Source: Flavivirga jejuensis
Lineage (GTDB): Bacteria; Bacteroidota; Bacteroidia; Flavobacteriales; Flavobacteriaceae
Length of the DNA stretch: 64,000 nt
Reading direction: 5' to 3'
NCBI RefSeq assembly: GCF_030540765.1
Contig: NZ_JAUOEL010000001.1
Location: 930,001 to 994,000 of the forward strand
Both the position numbers and the translations under genes were made by a program. Shown here piece by piece: positions 28,766 to 38,633 of the stretch (its first letter is position 1; each line of letters begins with the position of its first letter). Below the pieces are notes generated by a model. It was given only the letters and a program-made list of their open reading frames with translations. It searched no databases and was not told where the DNA came from.

Positions 28766-30388
28766 ATGACAGAATTTATTAGAAAGCGTACAGCGAATGC
28801 CAAAAACGATATTTTAAGTGGAATAACGGTAGCGTTAGCGTTAGTGCCTGAAGCTGTTGCTTTTGCTTTTGTTGCAGGTGTAGATCCTTTAGTAGGGTTA
28901 TACGCTGCTTTTATGATTGGTTTAATTACGGCTATTTTTGGAGGTCGCCCAGGCATGATTAGTGGTGCTACTGGTGCTTTAGCTGTTGTAATGGTGAGCT
29001 TAGTTGCAGAAGGAAATGCTTTTGGAGCAGAAGGAGAAGATCTTGGTCTTTATTATTTATTCGCTACGGTTATTTTAATGGGAATGATACAAATGCTTGC
29101 TGGTATTTTAAAGCTTGGAAAATTTGTAAGATTGATTCCACACCCTGTTATGATGGGGTTTGTAAATGGATTGGCTATTGTGATTTTTATTTCCCAATTA
29201 GGAATGTTCAAGGATGTTAATGGCGATTGGTTTAGCGGATCTCAAATGTGGACTATGTTAGGGCTTGTAGCATTGACTATGGGGATTATGTTTGGCTTAC
29301 CAAAATTAACTAAAAAATTACCAGAAGCTTTAATTGCTATTTTAGTGGTTTCTGCTATTGCTATTTTTGGTGATTTTGATGTGGCAACGGTTAAGTCTTT
29401 TATTATAGACGGAAGTGGTGGGGAGTCCCAAGGTTTAAAAGGAGACCTGCCAAAATTTCAAACAGATATATTTAGTAAAGTACCATTTAATTGGCAAACT
29501 TTAAGATTTATTGGTCCTTACGCTTTAATACTAGCGGCGATTGGTTTAATTGAGTCTTTAATGACATTAAACCTTGTTGATGAATTAACAGATACTAGAG
29601 GGAATACTAATAAGGAATGCATGGCACAAGGTGGTGCTAATATTGTTACTGGATTGTTTGGAGGTATGGGAGGTTGTGCTATGATCGGGCAATCGCTTAT
29701 TAATATAAAAGGAGGCGGACGTGGTAGATTATCTGGGGTTGTTGCAGCACTAACGTTATTGATTTTTATTTTATTCGCATCTGGGCTTATTGAGCAAGTA
29801 CCAATTGCTGCTTTGGTAGGTGTTATGTTTATGGTTGTTATAGGAACATTTGCCTGGAGTAGCTTTAGAATTTTAAATAAAATTCCAGTTACAGATGTTA
29901 TCGTTTTAATAGCAGTATCTGCATTAACGGTTATTTTTGACTTAGCTATTGCTGTAATTGCGGGTGTTATTATAAGTGCTTTAGTATTCTCTTGGGAAAA
30001 TGCAAAACGTATTAGGGCTAGAAAGCGTATGCGCGAAGATGGCACCAAAGTATACGAAATTTGGGGACCTTTGTTTTTTGGATCTATAATAGCTTTTAAT
30101 GAAAAGTTTGATATAAAAAATGATCCAGAACATGTAGAGGTCGATTTTGTTGAATCACGTATTAGCGATCATTCTGCTTTAGAAGCTATTTTTAATTTAG
30201 TTAATAAATACGAAGCTGAAGGAAAGACTATAAAACTGAAACATTTAAGTGAAGATTGTAAGATTTTATTATACAAATCGAATCCGAAGTTTAGAGAAGT
30301 TATTGTAGAGGCTATTGATGATCCTCGTTACCATTTAGCCGAAAACCCTGAGGCGTTTACCAAAGCGCTTTCAGAATATAAGCTTTGA
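28766..30388 (+). CDS. SulP-family inorganic anion transporter
   Basis: The 540-residue protein starts DILSGITVALALVPEAVAFAF, the SulP signature. About ten to twelve TM segments with GGRPGMISGATGALAVV and GGMGGCAMIGQSLINIKGGGRGR follow, with a cytoplasmic STAS domain from about residue 430 (EHVEVDFVESRISDHSALEAI). It probably carries sulfate, bicarbonate or a similar anion together with sodium or protons; the substrate cannot be read from the sequence. Confidence 0.92.
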   Translation: MTEFIRKRTANAKNDILSGITVALALVPEAVAFAFVAGVDPLVGLYAAFMIGLITAIFGGRPGMISGATGALAVVMVSLVAEGNAFGAEGEDLGLYYLFATVILMGMIQMLAGILKLGKFVRLIPHPVMMGFVNGLAIVIFISQLGMFKDVNGDWFSGSQMWTMLGLVALTMGIMFGLPKLTKKLPEALIAILVVSAIAIFGDFDVATVKSFIIDGSGGESQGLKGDLPKFQTDIFSKVPFNWQTLRFIGPYALILAAIGLIESLMTLNLVDELTDTRGNTNKECMAQGGANIVTGLFGGMGGCAMIGQSLINIKGGGRGRLSGVVAALTLLIFILFASGLIEQVPIAALVGVMFMVVIGTFAWSSFRILNKIPVTDVIVLIAVSALTVIFDLAIAVIAGVIISALVFSWENAKRIRARKRMREDGTKVYEIWGPLFFGSIIAFNEKFDIKNDPEHVEVDFVESRISDHSALEAIFNLVNKYEAEGKTIKLKHLSEDCKILLYKSNPKFREVIVEAIDDPRYHLAENPEAFTKALSEYKL

Positions 30389-30799
30389 TCTTGTTTGAAG
30401 TTTGAAGTTGGAAGTTTGAAGTTGAAAAGGGTTTATTTTTCATCATTACAATTAATCATCTTAAGAGCATTTAAAGCCGCAATGGATACATTATGGATTT
30501 TGTTGTCGTTAAAATGGCTTGAAAAGTATGGGGATTGAAGGCGTATATGCTGTTAGATGTAATTGTTTACTTATTAGTATAGAATACCTGCAATTTGCTA
30601 CTATTTACAGTTTTTTGTTTTACTGGTTTCTATATTTAATTAAAAATAATGTCTTTAGGTCTGATTGAATTTTGTCCTTTAGTTTGTTTTGTCGTCTTAA
30701 ACCCTCATTCTACATCAAAATTTCTTTAAATAGCGATGCTATTCACATTTGTTTTGCCTTGATTGAGAACGTAATCCCCTAAACTAATTCCAAAAAAAA
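30389..30799. other. Intergenic region without a recognisable gene
   Basis: Just after the SulP gene a short run of TTTGAAGT-type units occurs (about 30395-30426). The rest shows many stops in all frames and no recognisable element. It leads into repeat R3. Confidence 0.5.
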
Positions 30800-30953
30800 C
30801 TTAAATAGTTTCTTAGTGTATTTCGCTTTCAACTTCTAAAAAAAATGATACGAATTTCACGAATTCACAGAAATTCAGTTTTATCATGTTTATTGTTTTA
30901 CGAAGCTGGCTTTCTGTCTGCCAAAGAGAACCTATGGACTCCTAGTCTATAAT
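30800..30953. repeat. Dispersed intergenic repeat, copy R3
   Basis: It has the same core as R1 (CGAATTTCACGAATTCACAG) and two end hairpins, the second ATGGAC/GTCTAT. It abuts the stop of the NTF2-like gene. Confidence 0.65.
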
Positions 30954-30956
30954 GGA

Positions 30957-31436
30957 CTATTTTGAAGCTAAGTTTCTTGATTGTCCACTTAAGAATTTCC
31001 AACCATCTTTGCGTTTAATTAATGTTCCAGATTCAATCAGTTTAAACGTTAAAGGATTATTACTAGTGTCTACCTGTACACATTTTACAACACCCGAATA
31101 GTTGGCTATTTTGTTTGTTATGGGAAATATTTTAATGCTTTCCCAAGAAAACTCAATAAAGTTAAGGACTTTAGAATTTGTTGTTAGGATACTTTTTATG
31201 GTATCGTAATCTAATGTTTTCTCGTAACCTGGCGGTACCCAAAAAAAGTCTGATGAGTCATCTAAATACTTGAACTCACTTATTATACCTTTTGTTGTAA
31301 TATCGCTATGATAATTGTCAAACATTTGTTGAATCTCGAGTGAGATAGCTTCTTTACGTTCACTGCTCAAGGCTTTTTGACCGTAACTATTAAAAGTAAT
31401 TGTAAAAAGTAAAAATGTTTTGGTTAGTAGTTTCAT
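30957..31436 (-). CDS. Secreted NTF2/SnoaL-like protein
   Basis: The 159-residue product begins with a signal peptide (MKLLTKTFLLFTITFNSYGQ). The rest (IQQMFDNYHSDITTKG, YSGVVKCVQVDTSNN, LIESGTLIKRKDGWKFLSGQ) follows the NTF2-like/DUF4440 pattern of a small cone-shaped beta-sheet fold. Its ligand is unknown. Its start overlaps the end of coaD by 4 bp, so it is co-translated with that gene. Confidence 0.7.
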   Translation of the reverse strand: MKLLTKTFLLFTITFNSYGQKALSSERKEAISLEIQQMFDNYHSDITTKGIISEFKYLDDSSDFFWVPPGYEKTLDYDTIKSILTTNSKVLNFIEFSWESIKIFPITNKIANYSGVVKCVQVDTSNNPLTFKLIESGTLIKRKDGWKFLSGQSRNLASK

Positions 31437-31888
31437 TTATGTCTTACGCTTTTAGGTACTAATTTTGTGTAATCTCCATTGTTTCTTATTACATCTCTCA
31501 CAATAGAAGATGCTATGTATGATGTTTTCGCAGATGTTAATAGAAAAACAGTTTCTATAGGAGCTAAATCGCGGTTAGTGTGGGCAATAGCTTTTTCAAA
31601 TTCAAAATCTGCTGGATTACGGAGACCTCGTAAGATAAATTCTACATCAATCTCTTTACAAAAATCTACGGTTAATCCTTTATAAATAACTACTTTTATC
31701 CTTGGTTCATCTGTAAAAGCCTCTTCAATAAACTGTTTACGTTCTTCTAATGAGAACATATATTTTTTATCGGCATTTACACCTATAGCCACAATTACTT
31801 CATCAAAAAGAGTAACACCACGTTTTATAATGTCATAATGCCCCAATGTGAGAGGGTCAAAAGACCCTGGGAATATGGCTCGTCTCAT
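31433..31888 (-). CDS. coaD: Pantetheine-phosphate adenylyltransferase
   Basis: At 151 residues it has the nucleotidyltransferase signature GSFDPLTLGHYDII with T-x-G-H, VAIGVNADKKYMFSLEER, RGLRNPADFEFE and SSIVRDV. It carries out the fourth step of coenzyme A synthesis. It lies downstream of ddl, a common arrangement in Bacteroidota. Confidence 0.97.
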   Translation of the reverse strand: MRRAIFPGSFDPLTLGHYDIIKRGVTLFDEVIVAIGVNADKKYMFSLEERKQFIEEAFTDEPRIKVVIYKGLTVDFCKEIDVEFILRGLRNPADFEFEKAIAHTNRDLAPIETVFLLTSAKTSYIASSIVRDVIRNNGDYTKLVPKSVRHK

Positions 31889-31972
31889 GTTTTAAAGTTA
31901 CAAGTTTAATTTAATTTGTATAAATTTATTCTTTTTAAGTTTACCAGATAATAAATAACAGTTTTTTTTTAG

Positions 31973-32962
31973 TTAAGTTGTTTGTTTTAAGGCTTCTTTA
32001 ATAGCATTATCAAATAAATCTTCTAATGAAATATCTGCAGCAGCTGCTTGTTGTGGCAAAATACTTTCCTTAGTTAATCCAGGTACTGTATTCATTTCTA
32101 ATAAATAAGGTTCGCCTTCTTTAAAAATAAATTCGGTACGTGAGAAGCCTTTCATTTTTAAAACTTCATATACCTTTTTTGCAAGAATATTTACTTTGTC
32201 TTCTTGTTCTTTACTTAATCGAGCAGGCGTTATTTCCTGAGATTTCCCTAAATATTTAGCTTCGTAATCAAAAAAATCATTTTCGCTAATAATTTCGGTG
32301 ATTGGTAATACTTTGGTCTCGCCTTTATAAGTAATAACTCCAACAGAAACTTCGGTGCCATCTAAAAATGCCTCAATAATAATTTCATCATCTTCTTTAA
32401 AAGCAACATCAATAGCATTTTGCAAGTCTTCTTTTTTGTACACTTTAGTTATTCCAAAACTACTTCCTGCTCTATTGGCTTTAACAAAACAAGGTAAGCC
32501 AACTTTATTAATGATGTCTGTTTCATTAATGGCATCACCCAGATTTAAATAAAAAGATTCAGCTGCTTTAATGCCATAAGGTTTTAAAACACTTAAACAG
32601 TTACGTTTGTTATCTGTTAAAGCAGCTTGATACATGCCACAACTTGTATGTGGGATGTTAAGTAATTCAAAATAACCTTGCATAAGTCCATCTTCGCCAG
32701 GAGAACCATGAATAGCATTAAATACACAATCGAAAGTAATAACACGATTAGCCACCCGAACAGAAAAATCACTTTTATTAACTGGGAATTCAGCATTATT
32801 AGCATCTACATAAACCCATTTGTCTTTAAATATGTGAATGCGGTATCCGTTATATTTTGAAGTGTCTAATGTTTCATAAACAACATTTCCGCTTTTTAAA
32901 GAGATTTCGTATTCACTCGAAAAACCTCCCATAATTATGGCTATATTTTTTTTTGTATGCAT
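31973..32962 (-). CDS. ddl: D-alanine--D-alanine ligase
   Basis: The 329-residue enzyme shows GGFSSEYEISLKSG, HGSPGEDGLMQGYFEL, NRAGSSFGITKV, and ATP-grasp residues to YLLEMNTVPGLTKESILPQQ. It supplies the D-Ala-D-Ala dipeptide of peptidoglycan. A degenerate mini-palindrome lies just upstream, and the PASTA gene diverges from it. Confidence 0.97.
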   Translation of the reverse strand: MHTKKNIAIIMGGFSSEYEISLKSGNVVYETLDTSKYNGYRIHIFKDKWVYVDANNAEFPVNKSDFSVRVANRVITFDCVFNAIHGSPGEDGLMQGYFELLNIPHTSCGMYQAALTDNKRNCLSVLKPYGIKAAESFYLNLGDAINETDIINKVGLPCFVKANRAGSSFGITKVYKKEDLQNAIDVAFKEDDEIIIEAFLDGTEVSVGVITYKGETKVLPITEIISENDFFDYEAKYLGKSQEITPARLSKEQEDKVNILAKKVYEVLKMKGFSRTEFIFKEGEPYLLEMNTVPGLTKESILPQQAAAADISLEDLFDNAIKEALKQTT

Positions 32963-33208
32963 ATTTCTTTATATCCGTGAAGACAGAAATTTTTTTAATA
33001 ATAATTTGTGTTAGTCTAAAAACCAATAATAAAACGTACTTATTATATATTGATGCCATTTTAAGTACAAAATAAGGCTCGTTTTCTTATTTTTAAAAGG
33101 ACATTTGTCACTTAAATTGGTATAGGCTAAAATATCATATATATTGCAAAAGAAAAAACAGTTCTGTTTTTATATATTTGCCTTATTGAAAAATCTATAA
33201 ATCTATAA

Positions 33209-33763
33209 ATGAACCTATTTAAGTTTCTTACCAGCAAAACATTTTTAAAACAAGTTTTATTAGCACTAGTGGCTATATTTATTTTGTGCTTTTTTATGCT
33301 TAAATGGTTGAAGGTTTCTACAAATCATGGTGATTTTGAAACTGTTCCCAATTTAACAGGTAAATCTATAAGTGTTGCAGATATTGAATTGAAAGAGAAT
33401 AATTTGGTTATGCAAATTCAAGATTCAGCGAATTTTGATCCAAATTACCCTAAGTTTTCTGTTATAGAACAAGATCCACCAGCAGGAACAAAAGTTAAGG
33501 AGCATAGAAAAATATATTTAACGCTTAACCCATCGGGGTATATAAAAATTCAAGTCCCAAATTTAAAAGAACGTACCTTTAGGGAAGCAAAGCCCATGTT
33601 AGAGGCTTTAGGGTTTCAAGTAGGTAAAATAACTTACGAAAATAATATTGGTAAGGATCTTGTGCTTAAGATGCGTTATAAAGGGAAAACTATTAAAAAA
33701 GGAGATAAGCTGGCCAAAACCTCAAAAATAGATTTAGTTTTAGGTAATGGTAAAAGACCTTAA
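33209..33763 (+). CDS. Membrane-anchored PASTA-domain protein
   Basis: The 184-residue protein has one N-terminal TM helix (LALVAIFILCFFMLKW) and then PASTA-type repeats (VPNLTGKSISVADIELKENN, VPNLKERTFREAKPMLEALG). PASTA domains bind peptidoglycan or muropeptides. No kinase or transpeptidase domain is attached. The location between ddl and rluD is conserved in flavobacteria and suggests a cell-wall role. Confidence 0.9.
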   Translation: MNLFKFLTSKTFLKQVLLALVAIFILCFFMLKWLKVSTNHGDFETVPNLTGKSISVADIELKENNLVMQIQDSANFDPNYPKFSVIEQDPPAGTKVKEHRKIYLTLNPSGYIKIQVPNLKERTFREAKPMLEALGFQVGKITYENNIGKDLVLKMRYKGKTIKKGDKLAKTSKIDLVLGNGKRP

Positions 33764-33806
33764 AATTAGATAGTTATTACTTAATTAATATCTGATTTTA
33801 CAACAA

Positions 33807-34841
33807 ATGGACGATTATACACCACAATTACCCGAAGAGGATAGCCTTTATGAGCATTACGCTTTTACTGTTGATAAGGGGCAAACACCTTTGCGTATAG
33901 ATAAATATTTAATGAATTTTGTTGAAAATGCTACCAGAAACAAAATTCAAGCAGCAGCAAAAAATGGCAGTATTTTTGTTAATGATGACGCTGTAAAATC
34001 CAGTTATAAAGTAAAACCTTTAGATAGTATTCGCGTGCTATTTACCCATCCGCCACATGAGAATTTATTAGTAGGAGAAGATATTCCTATCGATGTGATT
34101 TATGAGGATGATGAACTGTTGGTGGTAAACAAACCTGCAGGTATGGTGGTGCATCCAGGTCATGGTAATTATTCGGGAACACTTATAAATGCTTTAATAC
34201 ATCGGTTTGATAATTTACCAAATAACTCTAGTGATCGCCCAGGATTGGTACACAGAATAGATAAAGATACCAGCGGACTTTTAGTGGTTGCTAAAACTGA
34301 AAAAGCCATGGCACATTTGTCGTTACAATTTGCTAAAAAAACCAGTGAGCGTGAGTATGTTGCTATTGTTTGGGGACATATAGAGGAAGAGGAAGGTACG
34401 ATTGAAGGGAATATTGGTCGCCATCCCAAAAACCGATTACAAAACACGGTGTTTTTTGATGATGAAGCCGATAAAGGAAAACCAGCCGTAACACATTATA
34501 AGGTTTTAGAACGTTTGGGCTATGTTACTTTGGTGTCTTGTAAACTTGAAACAGGGCGTACGCATCAAATACGTGTGCATATGAAGCACATTGGGCATAC
34601 GCTTTTTAATGATGAACGTTATGGTGGCGAAAAGATTTTAAAAGGAACTACCTTTACTAAATATAAACAGTTTGTAGATAATTGTTTTAAAGTATTACCA
34701 CGGCAAGCATTACATGCCAAAACATTGGGGTTTAAACACCCTAAAACGGAAGAGTTTATGCGATTTGATACGCCAATTCCAGACGATATGCAACAGTGTA
34801 TTGATAAATGGAAAACTTATTCTAAGCATCAAATGGAGTAG
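33807..34841 (+). CDS. rluD: Ribosomal large subunit pseudouridine synthase, RluA/RluD family
   Basis: The 344-residue protein has an N-terminal S4 RNA-binding domain (LRIDKYLMNFVENATRNKIQ) and the RluA-type catalytic motif HRIDKDTSGLLVVAKT with the nucleophilic Asp. The C-terminus has LETGRTHQIRVHMKHIGH. It probably modifies uridines of 23S rRNA helix 69. It lies 43 bp after the PASTA gene, likely in the same transcript. Confidence 0.93.
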   Translation: MDDYTPQLPEEDSLYEHYAFTVDKGQTPLRIDKYLMNFVENATRNKIQAAAKNGSIFVNDDAVKSSYKVKPLDSIRVLFTHPPHENLLVGEDIPIDVIYEDDELLVVNKPAGMVVHPGHGNYSGTLINALIHRFDNLPNNSSDRPGLVHRIDKDTSGLLVVAKTEKAMAHLSLQFAKKTSEREYVAIVWGHIEEEEGTIEGNIGRHPKNRLQNTVFFDDEADKGKPAVTHYKVLERLGYVTLVSCKLETGRTHQIRVHMKHIGHTLFNDERYGGEKILKGTTFTKYKQFVDNCFKVLPRQALHAKTLGFKHPKTEEFMRFDTPIPDDMQQCIDKWKTYSKHQME

Positions 34842-34872
34842 CCTTTTATAAGTACACTTAAACCTTATAATC

Positions 34873-36780
34873 TTAGGTTTCTATATTCCTTGGCCATTGA
34901 TATAATTGTGCTGAATGTGGAGCTTCAAACGATTCAATAAATTTTTGCATGAAGATCCGTAAATCAATAAGAGCAGCATTACGAGGTTCTTTTGGATCAT
35001 TTCCCCAAATTAATTCTGTTTCATTACCTGAAATAGGGAGATAAGGAATATATGGTGAAGAGAATACAAAAGTGAATAAGAAAGTTATCATTTCTCCAAT
35101 AGTCCCTGTTTTTGGTAAATAGGTTAGTAAGTCTGTAGTAGACAACTCATCTGTAGGTAAAGGAATTTGAGTTCGTTGCAAACAAGGTGGCAAATTCGGT
35201 ACAAAAGAAAGTACAGGATTGGCAGTAGTGTTTAAACGAGAAGCACCATGAGCTGTGAGTCTAAAAAGTAAACTATTTAATATGGTAATTAAATTTTCAC
35301 GACTATCTGGGGTTGGTATTCCTGCTACATTTCCATCTTCAGGGTTTGAGGATGAAGCAATCCAAGCTTGCAGTTGTTTGTCTTCAACTACATCTGCATC
35401 GGTTGCCCAGGTTTGTTGCACAAAAACGGTAACATATTTCCCAACTGCATTAAAAACGGAGAGTAATTCACCTGCAATAGGAAATTGATCCCAATCTGTT
35501 TTATCTGAAAAATCACTCATTTTAATTCCGTTATTTTTAAGCGTAGTGCCAGGGTCATCTTGTAAAAAAGTTCGTCCTTTAGCAAAATCATCCGTCATTT
35601 TTAAAAACTGTTCGGCACTGCTTACAGAAGTAGGCGGCGCTATATTTTTCCAAAGTAATAACAGTGTATCATTAAAAGGAATGATAAATTCGCTATGTGG
35701 AGCCATAAATACTCGAAGGGGATGCGTTTCTTCTACATTATTGTTTAATGTCATTAATAGAGCTGCAGATACTATATGCCAATGATATACGTGTCCCATC
35801 CAAATTCCATATAAAGTAATAGATGTTTTGGCTGCGATTAATGCATACAACCAACTTCCATTTGTACAAACTCCAAAAGAATAGATTGTTGTATCATTTT
35901 CATTTGGATGCACTAATAATACAGCAATAGGTTGCAAAGATTTATCAGTATTTTGGGCTAATAAAGTTAAAGTCGCAGGAGTGTATCTAGGGCTACCTTT
36001 TACTTCACTAACAGGTAAAGAGGAATACATACGTAAATCGATGGCGTATAATAATCCATCTTGCTGTAGCTTTTCGATATCTGATGTCCATGCACTTCCA
36101 AAAGCCTTTTTGTAATCGCTTACCAGGGTAGCGCCTTCTACTTTTTTTAGAATTAGTAAGTTATAGGCAAAACCATGTTTTGCAATCGTTGGCCAAAAAG
36201 CTTTATTCGCAATATCTACATCCGTCATCGTTCCAATCATTTCTGGAAGGAATTTCTGAGCGTTATCATATACTCCATTAAAGGTTGTCCAAGACATTGT
36301 AAATTGTTCAGGATGTGTAAGAGAAAGTAAGGTAATAGGATCTTCGTTATTACTTGCTTTAAGGTGTTTGTTAGTACTTAATCTGCTTTTTAATTTAGAG
36401 GAAGTTAATTCTACTGAAACAACCGATTTTTCTAGATCGCTTTTAAGTGATTGGCGTGCATCTTCGGCAGCAACTTCAACGTTTTTACCTCTACCATATA
36501 GATACGAATATCCATTTTCGTCGTTTTCATCAATTTGATAAAAATTATTCAGTCCCCATTTAGCTTGTGTGGTAGCATTCGCCCTTAAACCTAATCTTAA
36601 GAGCGTTTTAGGAATTTCTTTAAGTTGAAATGGTACCGCAGGAATATTTACAAACCCCAGAAGGCGCAAAGGAAGCTTAGGAATGTGTGAACCATAATCT
36701 TTCCGACGTTTCAGAAAATAAAAGATTGCAATTATTAGAAGCGCTAGACCAACTAATAGTAAGATAATTTTTAAATTCAT
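34873..36780 (-). CDS. Lipoxygenase-family protein, membrane-anchored
   Basis: The 635-residue protein begins with one TM helix (IILLLVGLALLIIAIFYF). The C-terminal two thirds align with the lipoxygenase core. GHVYHWHIVSAALL gives two His spaced as the iron ligands of soybean LOX-1 (H499/H504), THPLRVFMAPH matches the LHPIxxLLxPH segment, and AHGASRLN matches the third ligand region (H-A-A-V-N). The terminal Ile that completes the iron site in plant enzymes is not at the end here (it ends RNIET). Lipoxygenases add oxygen to polyunsaturated fatty acids. They are rare in bacteria and often horizontally acquired. The gene is isolated; activity is uncertain. Confidence 0.8.
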   Translation of the reverse strand: MNLKIILLLVGLALLIIAIFYFLKRRKDYGSHIPKLPLRLLGFVNIPAVPFQLKEIPKTLLRLGLRANATTQAKWGLNNFYQIDENDENGYSYLYGRGKNVEVAAEDARQSLKSDLEKSVVSVELTSSKLKSRLSTNKHLKASNNEDPITLLSLTHPEQFTMSWTTFNGVYDNAQKFLPEMIGTMTDVDIANKAFWPTIAKHGFAYNLLILKKVEGATLVSDYKKAFGSAWTSDIEKLQQDGLLYAIDLRMYSSLPVSEVKGSPRYTPATLTLLAQNTDKSLQPIAVLLVHPNENDTTIYSFGVCTNGSWLYALIAAKTSITLYGIWMGHVYHWHIVSAALLMTLNNNVEETHPLRVFMAPHSEFIIPFNDTLLLLWKNIAPPTSVSSAEQFLKMTDDFAKGRTFLQDDPGTTLKNNGIKMSDFSDKTDWDQFPIAGELLSVFNAVGKYVTVFVQQTWATDADVVEDKQLQAWIASSSNPEDGNVAGIPTPDSRENLITILNSLLFRLTAHGASRLNTTANPVLSFVPNLPPCLQRTQIPLPTDELSTTDLLTYLPKTGTIGEMITFLFTFVFSSPYIPYLPISGNETELIWGNDPKEPRNAALIDLRIFMQKFIESFEAPHSAQLYQWPRNIET

Positions 36781-37112
36781 AGGTTTTATTTAACGATTAA
36801 AGAATCTCTTTATATTGTTGTTTCTATTTATGATAAAAGAGGGAAATAATTATTGTTAACTTATATATGTGATTGTTTTTTAATGAATTAAATTTGTTTC
36901 TAAACGAAGTTAGTTAATTTTTCTTACAAAATAAAAAAGAGTGCCCAGAAGTTTAGATTCTTTCTCGTTGAAACAGGTTTAAGATAAATAGGTAAGTTTT
37001 TATCTTTTAACATTAGTCCTTGAAGCAAACCCATAAAAACATCTTATTTGTATATAAATTTTATCATTTTAAATCATAAAAATGATAAGATCTCCTAGCT
37101 TATATTTGACCT
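36781..37112. other. Divergent promoter region
   Basis: It holds no ORF. A TATATTTG-type -7 element occurs just before the 37113 ATG. A small inverted repeat around 37067-37092 (TATCATTTT/AAAATGATA) lies in the leader or operator area. Confidence 0.45.
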
Positions 37113-37769
37113 ATGAAGATTAAAGAGATAATCCTTTTTACAACAAACATTCAAAAACAAAAGCAGTTTTATCAAAACGTTTTAGAATTTGAATTGGTTT
37201 TAGATTCCGAGGAAAAAATCTCATTTAAAACAGGAACAAGTCTATTGTCTTTTCAGTATGATAAAAAAGCGGTTAATGCGTCTCATTTTGCACTTAATAT
37301 CCCATCAAATCAAGAAGAAGATGCTTTGCTGTGGTTGCAAAAACGCGTGAAAATATTACCTGATGGTGACGATCTTATCTCTGATTTTACAAGTTGGAAT
37401 GCTAAAGCCATTTATTTTTATGATGCCGATAAAAATATTGTAGAATTTATAGCAAGAAAGAATTTGAATATTAACAGTAGGGCTTCTTTTTCTTCGAAAG
37501 GTATTTTATCCATAAGTGAAATGGCGATAGCTACCACTAATATTGAAATGGTTTATAATTCAATAAACAACATGAAAAGTATTCCTGTTTTTGATGGTGA
37601 TTTTACACGTTTTTGTGCTTTGGGAAATGATGAAGGACTATTTATTTTAATAAATAAAACTATAAAAAAATGGCATCCAACCCAAGAGGAGGCTTTTACT
37701 TCAAATTTTATTATTAAAGGTGATTATAACTTTAGTTTTGAGAATGGAGAAATAAAAGAATTATTGTAA
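37113..37769 (+). CDS. VOC-superfamily (glyoxalase/dioxygenase-like) protein
   Basis: The 218-residue protein starts IKEIILFTTNIQKQKQFYQNVL, typical of a VOC module, and contains HFALNIPSNQ and IYFYDADKNIVEFIARK, the latter carrying a likely metal-ligand Glu. A second weaker module follows (ISEMAIATTNIEMVYNSI). The substrate is unknown. It lies 25 bp upstream of yaaA and may be co-transcribed. Confidence 0.8.
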   Translation: MKIKEIILFTTNIQKQKQFYQNVLEFELVLDSEEKISFKTGTSLLSFQYDKKAVNASHFALNIPSNQEEDALLWLQKRVKILPDGDDLISDFTSWNAKAIYFYDADKNIVEFIARKNLNINSRASFSSKGILSISEMAIATTNIEMVYNSINNMKSIPVFDGDFTRFCALGNDEGLFILINKTIKKWHPTQEEAFTSNFIIKGDYNFSFENGEIKELL

Positions 37770-37794
37770 TTTAGTTATCTAAAAAAAAGTTTTA

Positions 37795-38553
37795 ATGAAA
37801 TTAGTCCTATCACCGGCAAAATCCCTTAATTTTGAAAGTCCATTGCCAACAACTGTAAATACCGAAGCACAGTTTTTACCCCAATCGAAACGTTTAAATA
37901 AATTGCTTAAAAGTAAATCTGCTAAAAGTTTATCGAAACTTATGAGCATTTCTGATGCTTTGGGGCAGTTAAATCATCAACGTAATCAAGATTGGCAATT
38001 GCCTTTTACTCCAGATAACGCCCGACCAGCAATTTATGCGTTTAGTGGTGATGTGTATAGGGGTTTGGATGCTTACAATATTCCAGAGGAAAAAATTGAT
38101 ACTTTACAAAATACGGTTCGTATTATTTCTGGTTTATATGGGCTATTAAAACCAACCGATTTAATACAGCCATACCGTTTGGAAATGGGAACGAAATTTC
38201 CTGTAGGGAAAAATAAGAACCTTTATGAGTTTTGGAAAAAAACAATAACCAATGCTTTAAATGAAGAATTAGAAGATGGTGAATTGTTTTTAAATCTTGC
38301 CAGTAACGAGTATTTTAAAGCGATAGATACTAAAGCACTAAAAGTCCCTGTGATTACGGCGCATTTTAAAGATTTTAAAAATGGTCAATATAAAATGATT
38401 ATGACATTTGCTAAACAGGCTCGTGGTTTTATGACTCGTTATATTATTGATACCAATGCAGAAACTATTGACGCCATTAAAGGTTTTAATTACGAAGGGT
38501 ATAATTTTAGTGAACCCATGTCTACAGAAACCGAATTAGTTTTTATCAGATAA
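37795..38553 (+). CDS. yaaA: Peroxide stress protein YaaA
   Basis: The 252-residue protein has the full DUF328/YaaA pattern: LVLSPAKSLNFESPLP, LMSISDALGQLN, VYRGLDAYN, IISGLYGLLKPTDLIQPYRL and ITAHFKDFKNGQYK. In E. coli YaaA limits free iron and DNA damage during peroxide stress. Confidence 0.95.
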   Translation: MKLVLSPAKSLNFESPLPTTVNTEAQFLPQSKRLNKLLKSKSAKSLSKLMSISDALGQLNHQRNQDWQLPFTPDNARPAIYAFSGDVYRGLDAYNIPEEKIDTLQNTVRIISGLYGLLKPTDLIQPYRLEMGTKFPVGKNKNLYEFWKKTITNALNEELEDGELFLNLASNEYFKAIDTKALKVPVITAHFKDFKNGQYKMIMTFAKQARGFMTRYIIDTNAETIDAIKGFNYEGYNFSEPMSTETELVFIR

Positions 38554-38633
38554 TTTTAAAGTTATCCTGTGGAGCATGAAAGTGCGACGTAAGAACCTGT
38601 TTCATTATTGTTTAAATAACGTATCAATTATAA

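Noticed and set aside
29518-30048. 176-residue minus-strand ORF opposite the SulP gene
   Set aside because: The composition (Ile/Thr/Pro-rich) is that of an antisense shadow of TM-coding sequence; no motif is visible.
30391-30426. Possible CRISPR-like short repeat (TTTGAAGT units)
   Set aside because: The units are only about 7-10 bp, contiguous and without spacers; it is a simple tandem repeat.
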